The notes: generated by a model from the sequence alone, not told the origin. Shown: positions 24,937 to 33,942, numbered from the stretch's first letter. The stretch: 51,251 bases of DNA from Anaerolineales bacterium UBA2395 (GCA_002343775.1 DDSH01000002.1:456-51706); one strand, 5' to 3'. Made by a program: numbers and translations.

Positions 24937-26086
24937 ATCCCCCTTAAGGCTGGTTGGCTTACTGGCGGGTGACCTATATAATGACCCCACCACCAAGATC
25001 AAGTATGGGTTGTTCTTCGCCGCGTTAGCGCGGCAATATGACCTGGTGGGCGTCCATGATGCTTCTTTGCGAGGTTTTTCTAGGTTTTGGAACGCGGTTC
25101 AGGTATTTCACCCCAGCCCACGGATCTGGCGAAAGCGTTATTGGCAGAATGTGCCAGCTTTTCGCTCGCGCTCAAAGATCGCCTCGCGGTATTTACAAGA
25201 GGCTGTTGGTATGGCAGACCTTGGCTTTCAAATGAATGCGTTGTTTGATGCCAGATTGAAATCTTCCCGATCCTTGCCGACCGTGATCTATACGGATTAC
25301 ACCGCATACCTTTCGTCTCTCAGGCCAGAAGCAGGGCGTTCGCCATTCACAGCCGATCAACTCAAGAAATGGCTGGAACTCGAACGGCAGACATATAAAA
25401 AAGCCGCGCATATTTTTACACGCGCCCAGTTCGTCCGTCGATCCATTGTCGACTTTTACAATATTCCACCCGAACGTGTAACCGCTGTGGGGGGCGGGGT
25501 CAATTTTGAGGAATGGCCCGATGTCAACCTGCAATCTTCACAGGCGGATCCGGTGGCCTTATTCATCGGGCGCGATTTTTACAGAAAAGGCGGCGACATC
25601 CTGCTGGAGGCGTTTGCACGTGCCCACCGCCAGCACCCTTCGGCGAAACTGATTTTTCTTACACGTGACCCCATCCCTCAAAGTTTCCCTCTGGATGGAG
25701 TGGAAGTTCTGTACACGGGTTGGGATCGAAAAAAGGTGAACGAGTGCTTCCGGCGGGCGAATATTTTCGTCCTGCCTTCCCGTTTGGAGACGTGGGGAGA
25801 TGTGCTGTTGGAGGCAATGGCATATGGTATCGCCAGTATCGGCGTTAACGTTGAGCCGATGACTGAGATCGTGGAAGATGGAAGGACCGGGTTGTTGGTG
25901 GAACCGGACAACGCGGAGGCGCTTGGTGATGGTTTGGTAAAATTATTTAAGGATATTGAATTACGGAAAAGACTTGCGGAAGCATCCAGGGATTTTGTGC
26001 AAAATAATTACTCCTGGGATCATGTAGTACATCGGATGGCTCCCAAGATTCAAGAAATTGGTCTTATTACCAAAGGAGAAGAATGA
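24929..26086 (+). CDS. GT4 family glycosyltransferase
   Basis: A 385-residue GT-B enzyme. The donor domain carries FIGRDFYRKGGDILLEAF and LPSRLETWGDVLLEAMAYGIASI, with the second Glu of the E-x7-E pair conserved. I start at ATG 24929, which has GAGG 6 nt upstream and overlaps the previous gene by 8 nt; an upstream in-frame TTG is unsupported. It is the last glycosyltransferase of the + operon, directly before the BcsB-like gene. Confidence 0.87.
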   Translation: MSKSPLRLVGLLAGDLYNDPTTKIKYGLFFAALARQYDLVGVHDASLRGFSRFWNAVQVFHPSPRIWRKRYWQNVPAFRSRSKIASRYLQEAVGMADLGFQMNALFDARLKSSRSLPTVIYTDYTAYLSSLRPEAGRSPFTADQLKKWLELERQTYKKAAHIFTRAQFVRRSIVDFYNIPPERVTAVGGGVNFEEWPDVNLQSSQADPVALFIGRDFYRKGGDILLEAFARAHRQHPSAKLIFLTRDPIPQSFPLDGVEVLYTGWDRKKVNECFRRANIFVLPSRLETWGDVLLEAMAYGIASIGVNVEPMTEIVEDGRTGLLVEPDNAEALGDGLVKLFKDIELRKRLAEASRDFVQNNYSWDHVVHRMAPKIQEIGLITKGEE

Positions 26087-26087
26087 A

Positions 26088-28337
26088 ATGAAAAAACTTT
26101 TAGCTTTTGTTTTGGCGCTGGCAATTGTTGCGACCTTTATATACAGCCCTCCCGCAAGTGGGTTGGCGCAAGCCGCAGCAACCCCAACCGCAACGCTTGC
26201 CTCGGTGGCAACAGGAGAATTCGTTCCGTTTTCGGCGCTTGGGTTTGTGGATGAATTGATGGTGGGTCCATTCTCGGATATGGCAATTCAATTCGGCATC
26301 CCAAATTCCTGGGTACTGAATGAAGGAACGACTGTCAAACTTGATATGGAAGTCACCTCTGTTACCAGCCGTGCAGAGATGGCGAGCAGTGAATTTACCG
26401 GTGCAACTCTTGCAGTCTATTATAACGATTACCTGATCGAGGTGATCATTTTGAAGAAAGGTGTACAGTCCATTGTTTTTGATATTCCAGAACGCGCGTT
26501 TCCTTCCACGCGCAATGATGGTCGTCAGGAACTGAACCTGCTGCTCGATGCAGGTGTGGACTGTCTATTCCCTCAGGCGACCTCTGTTTTGGTCAAAGCT
26601 TCCTCTGGATTTGTTTTACCCCACACGAACAAAGTGCCTGATGTCAGTTTGCAATCACTGCCCAGACCTATTTATCAGTTGGATTCGATCGCCCCGGAAC
26701 CGCTTGTGATCGTGTTGCCCAGCCAGCCGACCGCTGAGGAGGTGGAAGCGGGCATTGTGGTATCCGCTGCATTTGGAAGAATGACCCAGGGCTTGCAGGA
26801 TACCTCCATCATCAGCGTGGACGCCCTGACCAATGATATTCAGATCACTTCCCACCTTGCTTTCGTGGGCAAGCCGGATAATTTCCCCAACCTCAGTTTT
26901 GTTAGTTTTCGCGCTCCAGTAGTGAGTGGCTCCATTTCTGGTATTGATGTTGAACCAGCCGACGGTGTGATTCAAATGACCAACTCGCCTTGGAATTCCG
27001 GGCTCGCCATTTTGTATGTCGGCGGTTTGACGGATGAAGCCGTTGCAAAGGCTGCTCAAGCGCTTAGTTCTGGTCAGATCCGCTCGGGTTTGAGCCAGGA
27101 TCTCGCTGTGGTCAAAAGCATCAACGAAGCCACGGCTGCTGAAGTCACTGTGCCAGTGGATCGTACCTTCGAGCAACTTGGTTATGGACCTGAAACAGCA
27201 AATGGTGTTGGGTTCCGCACCCTCGAATTCGAATTCACAATCCCGTATGGAAAAGTAGCGGGCGATAATCCGTATCTTGATCTGGCGTATTCCTATTCCG
27301 CATTAATGGATCTCACCGGTTCAGGTATGGTCCTTCGCGTCAACGATACGCCGATCGGCGGCATCCAGTTGAGCCCGGATACCGTCAATACGGTTAATTC
27401 CGCACGTATCGCATTGCCGCCTGCGGTTTTGAAACCGGGGCTGAATATTTTGACCGTTCAAACCGAGTTTGTGCCGCTTGATTACTGTTCCCAGCTGAAC
27501 GACGTCGCCCTGTGGCTGACGGTTCATGAGTTCTCCTCCCTACATATCCCCCTGATCAATGCTCCTACAGGCGATGTCGTACAAACGCAGGGTCTGGATC
27601 AATATCCCAGCCAGTTCTCTTATGAACCTTCCTTGAACAATGTTGCCTTTGTCGTACCGACCAGTGATCCGCAGAGTTGGAGTGTCGCTGCCCAAATCGC
27701 CTCTTACCTTGGCAGTCTTGCAACGGGTACCGTCATCACCCCACGAGCTGTGTTTGCCAATCTAATTCCCGATGAAGTACGCGAAAGCAAGGATATGATC
27801 ATTGTGGGACGCGCCACACAACTGCCCATTATTGGGTTGTTGGGAGATGCAATGCCCAGCCCCTTCGAAGCTGGTAGCGACCTTGCTACTGAACGCGGCT
27901 TGCAGGTCTCCTACTCATTGCCTGCAGGGACCAATGTAGGTTATATCCAGGTTTTGCCCGCTCCGTGGAATACCAGCCTGACTGTACTGGCTGTCATGGG
28001 CAGTACTCCCACTGGCTTGACCTGGGCAGGTGATGCCATGACCACGACCGAATTGATTGCTCAGTTGAAGGGCACGTTTGCCGTAGTGAACGGCACCCAG
28101 ATCCTGACGGCAGACACACGCAATGGTTTGGGTGTTGACAACCTGTCTGCGACCGCGATTCCCGGGAATTACACGGCAACCACGCCGGTTCCGAATTCAG
28201 CAACTACGGCTGAGGGCGCTCCTGTTACTCAGAACTTTTTGCTGATCGGCATTGTTGGGGTAAGTGTCCTGACCGTGTTGTTGATCTTTGCGATCGTCTT
28301 TATGTCTCGCAGGAAGAATAACTCGCGAAGCAAATAA
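26088..28337 (+). CDS. BcsB-like exported polysaccharide synthase subunit
   Basis: A 749-residue protein of the cellulose synthase BcsB family. A signal peptide occupies about residues 1-30. A long beta-rich extracytoplasmic region follows, with the repeated carbohydrate-binding/flavodoxin-like arrangement of BcsB (LGYGPETANGVGFRTLEF and LPPAVLKPGLNILTVQTEF are typical). A single C-terminal TM helix (about 722-742) ends in a short basic tail. In cellulose synthesis BcsB is anchored to BcsA and guides the polymer outward. No PilZ-containing BcsA is in the window; the only processive-looking GT2 is encoded at 31694-32917 on the other strand. The chosen ATG lies 1 nt after the previous stop with AGGAG upstream. 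It is the last gene of the operon, before a terminator. Confidence 0.86.
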   Translation: MKKLLAFVLALAIVATFIYSPPASGLAQAAATPTATLASVATGEFVPFSALGFVDELMVGPFSDMAIQFGIPNSWVLNEGTTVKLDMEVTSVTSRAEMASSEFTGATLAVYYNDYLIEVIILKKGVQSIVFDIPERAFPSTRNDGRQELNLLLDAGVDCLFPQATSVLVKASSGFVLPHTNKVPDVSLQSLPRPIYQLDSIAPEPLVIVLPSQPTAEEVEAGIVVSAAFGRMTQGLQDTSIISVDALTNDIQITSHLAFVGKPDNFPNLSFVSFRAPVVSGSISGIDVEPADGVIQMTNSPWNSGLAILYVGGLTDEAVAKAAQALSSGQIRSGLSQDLAVVKSINEATAAEVTVPVDRTFEQLGYGPETANGVGFRTLEFEFTIPYGKVAGDNPYLDLAYSYSALMDLTGSGMVLRVNDTPIGGIQLSPDTVNTVNSARIALPPAVLKPGLNILTVQTEFVPLDYCSQLNDVALWLTVHEFSSLHIPLINAPTGDVVQTQGLDQYPSQFSYEPSLNNVAFVVPTSDPQSWSVAAQIASYLGSLATGTVITPRAVFANLIPDEVRESKDMIIVGRATQLPIIGLLGDAMPSPFEAGSDLATERGLQVSYSLPAGTNVGYIQVLPAPWNTSLTVLAVMGSTPTGLTWAGDAMTTTELIAQLKGTFAVVNGTQILTADTRNGLGVDNLSATAIPGNYTATTPVPNSATTAEGAPVTQNFLLIGIVGVSVLTVLLIFAIVFMSRRKNNSRSK

Positions 28338-28353
28338 GAAGCACAAATAATAG

Positions 28354-28388
28354 AAAAAGCCGCCCTCAACTTTGAGGGCGGCTTTTTT
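28354..28388. terminator. Bidirectional terminator between the converging polysaccharide operons
   Basis: GCCGCCCTCAA pairs with TTGAGGGCGGC (28359-28382), with an A run before and a T run after. It serves both the BcsB-like gene and the oppositely transcribed lipoprotein gene. Confidence 0.93.
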
Positions 28389-28395
28389 GTCGCTA

Positions 28396-29661
28396 TTACT
28401 GATTTACTCGTATCTCTGCAATATGCCGATCAGGGTCAACGATCACATATCCCCTTTCAAAATCGCGCTGCCATATCGAGCCGGTCTGGTAGGCGGGTCC
28501 CAGTGGCGCACCGAGAGCGATATTATAGTTATTGTACAGCCAGATCTGGTTGTAATAATCGCTGTTGGTGTAGCGGAAATAAGCCTTTCCGTTATTGATA
28601 AGCAAATACGACCCAAGCGCAAATTCCTGCCTGCCCCTATCCCCTTCGTCGCCTTGCGTTACAAGGACGAGGGTCTTTCCTGCTTCCAGCGTCTCTTGGA
28701 TAACTTCCATTTGGAATGCCCAGTCGTTTGCAGAATAATAGCCATCATAATCTGTAGCAAACGATTCAATCATGGCGCCGTCAAGGTGTTCCATGTAACG
28801 GTACCATACAGATACATCTCGTAGTTCAATGATGTTCGCCAGAACCGGTTTGTTTTCCGGCTGAAAGTAGTTCGCCTTCAAGTACAGCAGGAATCCCTCG
28901 ATCGCCTGTTGATAACTGGCGTCATCCCTGTAATTGGCTGGCTCAACCCCCTCCCGGTAGATCTTGGCGAGGCTGCCTTCCACATTATCGATGAAGATGC
29001 CATCCCATCCAAACTGATCCTGCATTTCCTTTGCGCGCTCAACCCAGAAGGCGCGATAGCCATCATTGCCTGGATCCATAAACACATTATCACCCCTGCG
29101 AATGAGATTCCCGTTCGTATCTCTCAAAAACCAGTCAGGGTGTTCAGCAAGAAGTTGGCAGAAATCTCCAGGTTTATAGGCCACCTGGTTGCCAAAGGGT
29201 CGATCAGTACAAGATTCGGGGTCCATGATCTGGACGAAGAGCAGATACTGATAAAAGGGCTCATCCACACCGAGTGCGCGCATTTCATCGCGTTCTTCCT
29301 CATCGCGATGGGTCAGGATGAACATATCAAAGTTGTCTGCTACCGTGCTCAATGGACCGTTCTCGGGTGGCTTATAAAACCAGACGGTGTTAACGCTTCC
29401 AGCGCCGGAGGAAGCGGAATTCGACCCATTGGGCATCGGCGTCGCTGTTGGCTGGGAGGGATCCGGATTGCCTTGTCCATTATTGTCTTCCGAGTCTTCG
29501 GCGACAGGCTGACTGGTGCCAAGTTGTTCGAACATCAAGTCCCAATCAGTAGTTGGGGTTGCTGCCGGACCAAACACACCCAAAAAGCCGCCAGATTGAC
29601 ATCCGGAGACAACGAAGACAACGATAAGAATAAGCAGGATACGATAAAGGGACTTACTCAT
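28396..29661 (-). CDS. Lipoprotein with GHL15-like putative glycoside hydrolase domain
   Basis: A 421-residue exported lipoprotein: a hydrophobic signal ending VVSGC, then a Ser/Pro/Asp-rich linker to about residue 90. Residues 95-420 look like a TIM-barrel of the GHL15/GH114-like type. Key stretches are WFYKPPENG, a central FMDPGNDGYRAFWVERAKEM and GWDGIFIDNVEG with two acidic residues in the usual catalytic strand position, then DGAMIESFATDYDGY. Such proteins are thought to cut or edit extracellular polysaccharides. A hydrolase is common in exopolysaccharide loci, so processing of the local polymer is likely (inference). It overlaps the upstream acyltransferase gene by 8 nt. Confidence 0.78.
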   Translation of the reverse strand: MSKSLYRILLILIVVFVVSGCQSGGFLGVFGPAATPTTDWDLMFEQLGTSQPVAEDSEDNNGQGNPDPSQPTATPMPNGSNSASSGAGSVNTVWFYKPPENGPLSTVADNFDMFILTHRDEEERDEMRALGVDEPFYQYLLFVQIMDPESCTDRPFGNQVAYKPGDFCQLLAEHPDWFLRDTNGNLIRRGDNVFMDPGNDGYRAFWVERAKEMQDQFGWDGIFIDNVEGSLAKIYREGVEPANYRDDASYQQAIEGFLLYLKANYFQPENKPVLANIIELRDVSVWYRYMEHLDGAMIESFATDYDGYYSANDWAFQMEVIQETLEAGKTLVLVTQGDEGDRGRQEFALGSYLLINNGKAYFRYTNSDYYNQIWLYNNYNIALGAPLGPAYQTGSIWQRDFERGYVIVDPDRHIAEIRVNQ

Positions 29662-30763
29662 GGTCGCGTTTGAACCATCCTTTCAAAGTAGAGTTGATTT
29701 TTGGTGCCCAAGTGAATGCCAGGCGGCTTAGGAGACGCCCAGCCGGGACGGCTTTGAAATTGACATAATCGCGGTAAGCATCGGTCCATCGGTTTTTGTA
29801 TTCTTCGTCTCCTCTCAAAAAGTCCAGTTCCTTTTGGTTCTCATCGAAACCAGATTTGATAACCTGCGAAAGGAGATACACTCCAACTGCAACGCTGGAA
29901 TCGATGCGCCTATCGAACCCGACGCGCCAATAACCCATGCTGTTATTGTAAAGGAAACCATAAAGATACGCGGACGGTTTGTCGTCGATGAAAAGGATGT
30001 ACACATCCATCCAGCCTTTATCTGCCATGGCTTTGATCAATTCCTTGTGCAGGGTTTGATCTTCCTCGGAGTTGCAGATATTGGGGAACGAGGAATGCCG
30101 GTTGACTTCAATAATGGCTTCGACGGTTTCCCAAGTGACATCCTTGCCTTTGAAGCGCTTTACAGAGTAAGCCCCAAGAGTTGCCATCCCTTGTTCCGTC
30201 TTTTTGAGTTTTCGGCGGAAGTTACTGTTGATTGCCTTGAAATAATTATCCCAACTGCCGATGGTTGTGTACGGGACATAAAAATGTTTGTGCGGGATCT
30301 CATGCAGATCGAATCCTCGCTTTTTGAGGTCATCAATGATCACACGGGTTTCCAGATTGTTCATGGCGTATCGATTGAATTCAAGAGCATTCCAGCCGCC
30401 AGACCGAGTCACGATATGGTCAAGCAACGCTTGTAGCGCCGCTTCATTACCATTTTTGAGCAGGAATCCACTTGCGTCACATTCCGGAGCGCTCAGCGTG
30501 CGCAGAATCCGAAAAGGAAGCCCGAGTTTTTTCTGCTGGATGGTCATGAATGGGGCGGCCCCCATCAGAGTATCATTTTCCCATGCGGTAAAAATGCGAA
30601 TTTTCGCATTCTTACCGTAGGATTTTAGCCATGCGTGAAACCATTCCCATGTCAGAAAGGCATCTTGGGTGGGGCTTGATTCAATTAGAGTATCCCATTG
30701 TTCTCGTAAGGCTTCAAATGACTTGATGTCGGTGATCTCTCTAATTGTGATATTTTGGCTCAT
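29654..30763 (-). CDS. GNAT-fold acyltransferase of the CelD/BcsL (FemAB-like) family
   Basis: A 369-residue protein matching the family annotated as CelD/BcsL acetyltransferases, linked to cellulose or exopolysaccharide synthesis. Two GNAT-like halves are visible: FEALREQWDTLIESSPTQDAFLTWEWF at the N-terminus, then FRRKLKKTEQGM in the middle and the acyl-CoA-binding half with GWMDVYILFIDDKPSAYLYGF and LDFLRGDEEYKNRW. It probably acylates a sugar or lipid precursor in the cytoplasm. It sits in the - strand operon between the GINT1-like gene and the lipoprotein hydrolase. Confidence 0.82.
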   Translation of the reverse strand: MSQNITIREITDIKSFEALREQWDTLIESSPTQDAFLTWEWFHAWLKSYGKNAKIRIFTAWENDTLMGAAPFMTIQQKKLGLPFRILRTLSAPECDASGFLLKNGNEAALQALLDHIVTRSGGWNALEFNRYAMNNLETRVIIDDLKKRGFDLHEIPHKHFYVPYTTIGSWDNYFKAINSNFRRKLKKTEQGMATLGAYSVKRFKGKDVTWETVEAIIEVNRHSSFPNICNSEEDQTLHKELIKAMADKGWMDVYILFIDDKPSAYLYGFLYNNSMGYWRVGFDRRIDSSVAVGVYLLSQVIKSGFDENQKELDFLRGDEEYKNRWTDAYRDYVNFKAVPAGRLLSRLAFTWAPKINSTLKGWFKRDHE

Positions 30764-30787
30764 AAAATTTCCTCGATTTCTCCATGA

Positions 30788-31684
30788 TTAGAATTTTCGT
30801 CTCCAGTATTGTGCGTCACTTGTCAGCAAATTTCCCATCTTATTCCAGGTGTGGGTCGCTAGAATGCTTTGTTTATCTTTCGGGGGCAAGAAGGTGGTCT
30901 CTGTGGTTTCAGTATATTCTTTTTCGTTCAGCACAATAATGCGGTTGAAGTTGATGGCATATCCGTAGCGTTGCGAGCAATCTTGTGCCGGGCGAATCCA
31001 TCCGCGCTCGCTGAGGAAGATCCTGCCAGCCGGGCGCGCGTTTTTGATGTTCTTGACGATCGGGTTGCTGGGATGCGGTGTCCACGAGCCGGCGATTGGA
31101 TTGGATGAATAATACAGGTGAAGGGTATCATGTGAGCTGCCGCCTTCCTCAAAGATATTGGCAAACATCCACCACTTTCCATTTGCTTCCAGCAGGGTTG
31201 CGTCTACGGCTCTGATATTGGGGATGAGAGTTTTCTTGAATTCCCAGTTTCCTGGAAATTCAACACATTGATACAACTCAATGGCATTGCTCTCATATGA
31301 TTCCGGGATCATGTATAGGTTGTTTTCGTACTTAAACAAAAAGGGATATGAGAGGTGATAGGGACGCTGAAGCACGACCTCATTTTTTATTACATCTAAA
31401 TTCTCATTCAAAGTCATGCAGGAGATATGCCCACGGTTATTGGAAAAGAGCAGTTCTTCGTAGAACAAATACTGCTTTCCGTTGTGTTCCCAGGGAAAGG
31501 GGTCTGCCCAGAAGCGGTCTAATGGTGGCATGATCGATTTGAACTCGTCCCAGGCCGGGATGGATTCGTCGTTCCGACGCATGACCATAAGGGTCCATTG
31601 CTCGAAATGGAACAGCGAGACAATTTTTTTCCACAGCCGTTGGAAGAAATGCGGTTTGTGCAGAAAATCAATCAATTTTTTCAT
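30788..31684 (-). CDS. GINT1-N-like beta-propeller protein, putative sugar-handling enzyme
   Basis: A 298-residue protein resembling the N-terminal domain of glucosamine inositolphosphorylceramide transferase 1, a five-bladed propeller related to GH43/GH62 folds. Repeating blade motifs are visible: DRFWADPFPWEHNGKQYLFYEE, YHLSYPFLFKYENNLYMIPE, DATLLEANGKWWMFAN, and GWIRPAQDCSQRYGYA. Bacterial members are found in polysaccharide loci, sometimes next to formyltransferases, but their reaction is not established. There is no signal peptide; it should act in the cytoplasm. It is 9 nt from the upstream GT2 gene. Confidence 0.72.
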   Translation of the reverse strand: MKKLIDFLHKPHFFQRLWKKIVSLFHFEQWTLMVMRRNDESIPAWDEFKSIMPPLDRFWADPFPWEHNGKQYLFYEELLFSNNRGHISCMTLNENLDVIKNEVVLQRPYHLSYPFLFKYENNLYMIPESYESNAIELYQCVEFPGNWEFKKTLIPNIRAVDATLLEANGKWWMFANIFEEGGSSHDTLHLYYSSNPIAGSWTPHPSNPIVKNIKNARPAGRIFLSERGWIRPAQDCSQRYGYAINFNRIIVLNEKEYTETTETTFLPPKDKQSILATHTWNKMGNLLTSDAQYWRRKF

Positions 31685-31693
31685 AAGGAAGGT

Positions 31694-32917
31694 TTATTTA
31701 CGCTTAGATTGTTGCCAAAAGACAGTTTGTTTACCGGTGAGATGCCAGTATAGCCCCAAAAGCGAGGCAAAGTTGGTCGCACATAGGTAATAGGGAAGTG
31801 ACCACACCTTGAGTAGCAGAGGCTTCTTTTTGTTGTCATTTTTTGATAATGGTGCGCCGGTGATTGCCATGAAATAAAAGATACCCTGCAATACCATTAA
31901 CAGGTCTGTGATCTGCTTCATGATTGGGGGAACGATCTCTGGTGCGAGAAGCAGATGGGTGACAAGATATAAATTCGAGAGGAAGGCAAGGATCATGAAC
32001 TGCGGGATCAACAGCCTGAGAAATTTATGCGAGATCACCTGAAACTTAAGCAGTGGCGGTAATTTTGCGACATATTCCTTCCACATATTAATGATCTGGA
32101 ATCTTCCGGCTGTCATGCGACGGCGGCGAATTACCTCGTCGCTGATAGAAGTAACTGGGCGCTCCCAGACAACTGCTTTAGGTTCGGCGATGACACGCAG
32201 TCGCTTTTGCATTGTCATCACTGCCAGATAGAAATCGTCGATGATGATGTTGTCTGGCAGGGGGCGGGCGTTCTCGCGGCGGATCGCCATAAAGTGACCA
32301 GTGGCTGCCACGGACGAGTGAATATTTGTCTCACTTTTGCGGATGATGGATTCGTACTTCCAGTAAATTCCGCCCGAGGATTCGTTGGCGCTATTTTTTG
32401 TGGAAAGCATTCGGGTTTGTGCGACCACGCAGCCGACATTGGGGTCAGCGAAGTTGAAGACCAATTCTTTTAGCGCATCTTTCTCAGCCAATATATCGGC
32501 ATCGGTCAGGAGAAAGATCTCACCTGTTGCCTGGCTCATCCCCCGGTTAATGCCACCCACTTTTCCGGTCCGGGTTGAACCGACGCTTAATTGCACACCC
32601 TGCGGGGCAAAGGATCTTGTAATTTCCCCAGTCTTATCCGGGGAGGCATCATCACAAACGATTATTTGAAGTTTGTCTTTTGGGTAATCGAGAGCAAGCG
32701 TGTTTTCGATCTTTTCCCCGATGACGCTTTCTTCATTGAAGGCGGGAATAACGATGGTGACAGTTGGGTAAAAAGGTTCTTTTTTTGCGGGCTTACCAAT
32801 CAGTTTGGATAGGATTACGACGATAACCGGGTAGCCAATGTATATGTAGAAGAGGATGAAAATACTGAAAATGAACAGGGCAAGTACAATAAAAAAAATA
32901 ATTTCCGAAAAATTCAT
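31694..32917 (-). CDS. Processive-type GT2 glycosyltransferase (BcsA/PgaC/HAS-like)
   Basis: A 407-residue membrane glycosyltransferase. One N-terminal TM (about 8-35) precedes a GT-A domain with VTIVIPAFNEE, IIVCDDASPD, the DxD in LTDADI, a TED-position IIDDFYLAV and a RRRRMTAGRFQ motif at the usual Q/RxxRW position. Two or three C-terminal TM helices follow. The layout is that of processive synthases such as PgaC or hyaluronan synthase, but without the PilZ domain of BcsA. It is first in a - strand operon with the propeller, acyltransferase and hydrolase genes. It could be the synthase partner of the BcsB-like protein (inference). A GGAGAGAG ribosome binding site precedes the start. Confidence 0.87.
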   Translation of the reverse strand: MNFSEIIFFIVLALFIFSIFILFYIYIGYPVIVVILSKLIGKPAKKEPFYPTVTIVIPAFNEESVIGEKIENTLALDYPKDKLQIIVCDDASPDKTGEITRSFAPQGVQLSVGSTRTGKVGGINRGMSQATGEIFLLTDADILAEKDALKELVFNFADPNVGCVVAQTRMLSTKNSANESSGGIYWKYESIIRKSETNIHSSVAATGHFMAIRRENARPLPDNIIIDDFYLAVMTMQKRLRVIAEPKAVVWERPVTSISDEVIRRRRMTAGRFQIINMWKEYVAKLPPLLKFQVISHKFLRLLIPQFMILAFLSNLYLVTHLLLAPEIVPPIMKQITDLLMVLQGIFYFMAITGAPLSKNDNKKKPLLLKVWSLPYYLCATNFASLLGLYWHLTGKQTVFWQQSKRK

Positions 32918-33006
32918 GGTTCTCTCTCCGTATTTATGCGTGACTGTATAATGACTGGGGGAAAATAAAGGGTCTGATCTTCAGGTAGGCTGATCCATAC
33001 ATACAA

Positions 33007-33073
33007 GGTACCCCAAACAGGGTCAGTCCCACACACTTGCTATTGGGGCATGCCCAAAATTATACACGATTTG
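33007..33073 (-). pseudogene. Decayed tRNA-Arg copy with its promoter box
   Basis: An 18-bp sequence (33056-33073) is identical to the -10 region upstream of the intact tRNA-Arg (34024-34041). Exactly 6 nt downstream in both places a tRNA-like 5' end begins: GCCCCAATAGC here, GCCCTAGTAGC in the tRNA. The D and anticodon arms are missing here. The 3' part, TGTGGG-ACTGACCCTG-TTTGGGGTACC, is similar to the T arm, acceptor strand and CC end of the tRNA. It cannot fold into a working tRNA. I read it as a truncated duplicate. The same stretch could instead act as a hairpin leader for the GT2 operon. Confidence 0.6.
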
Positions 33074-33099
33074 CCCTTTTCTCTTTGCGTCATAAGGTT

Positions 33100-33880
33100 G
33101 ATATTACGTTGCAAGATTTCTTGAAAACGGACTTTATCTCGAATTCTAAGATCTGTGCTCCTCGGGGCATACTCCTGGGGCAGCTCATTGGCACCCAGAC
33201 TGGCGTGATTACCTTAACCGTGATTACTTGATAGAGAATCGCCTCTCGTACGTAGTGGGAAAACTTTTAGGCATTCAGCAAGATTCAATTCTTGTGTTTT
33301 ATGGTGCTCAATATAACTGGTGGGCTGGTTTTGCTTTTTGGATGTTCAAACGTTTTGGCCATGCTGATTGCCGCGTCATGGATGGTGGGCATGAAAAGTG
33401 GATTGAAGAAGGTCGCCTGCTCAGTGCGGATAAACATGACTTTCCCGATTCGAAATACCGGTTCACACCTGCGAACGAGAAATTGTATCGGACAAACGCC
33501 GATGAAGTGATCGATCACATTAAAGAAGGTAAGGTGTTGCTGGACGTTCGTACTGATGAGGAAATACATCGGCAGACCGTGTTTATTCCTTCTAAACATA
33601 AGGAGATGTTCCACCCGAACAATGGGCATATCCCTACGGCGATAAACATCCAGTGGCAAAAAGCATTAAACCCGGATGGCACATATAAATCTGCTGATGA
33701 ATTACAAGACTTGTACCAGCTTTCTGGTGTGCATCGCGATGAAGAGGTTATGGTGTATTGCAGTGTGGAGAAACTTGGTTTGTGTTGAAATACTTGCTTG
33801 GCTACCCAAATGTCCGGAATGACGATGCTTCATGGGTGGAACGGGGAAGTCGGAGTGGCCCCCTCTGCCTCGTGGTTTGG
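33100..33880 (+). pseudogene. Broken two-domain rhodanese (thiosulfate sulfurtransferase) gene
   Basis: The main fragment (frame of 33150-33788) reads from GHTPGAAHWHPDWRDYL through SILVFYGAQYNWWAGFAFW and VMDGGHEKWIEEGR to VLLDVRTDEE, typical of SseA-like rhodaneses. At the 5' side the frame hits a TAA at 33147, and a plausible N-terminal piece lies in another frame. At the 3' side the catalytic loop after MVYCS is lost: normally CRxGxRS/A, then TWFVLKYLLGYPNV. Here that last stretch is in a different frame (33758 onward, CGETWFVLKYLLGYPNVR). So at least two lesions, one removing the active-site loop, inactivate it. Ends are approximate. The 32918-33100 stretch before it holds no other gene. 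Confidence 0.82.
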
Positions 33881-33907
33881 CGCATAAAAAGCTTATCCAT
33901 TCAAATC

Positions 33908-33942
33908 AAAAAGCGACTTCAAAATTTTGAAGTCGCTTTTTT
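33908..33942. terminator. Bidirectional terminator next to tRNA-Arg
   Basis: AAAAGCGACTTCAAAA is followed directly by its inverse complement, making a long symmetric stem with A and T runs at the ends. It would end tRNA-Arg transcription on the minus strand and anything read through from the rhodanese remnant. Confidence 0.88.

Noticed and set aside
33228..33788. Intact 186-residue rhodanese gene
   Set aside because: Homology continues upstream past the TTG and downstream in another frame, and the catalytic loop is gone; it is a pseudogene fragment.
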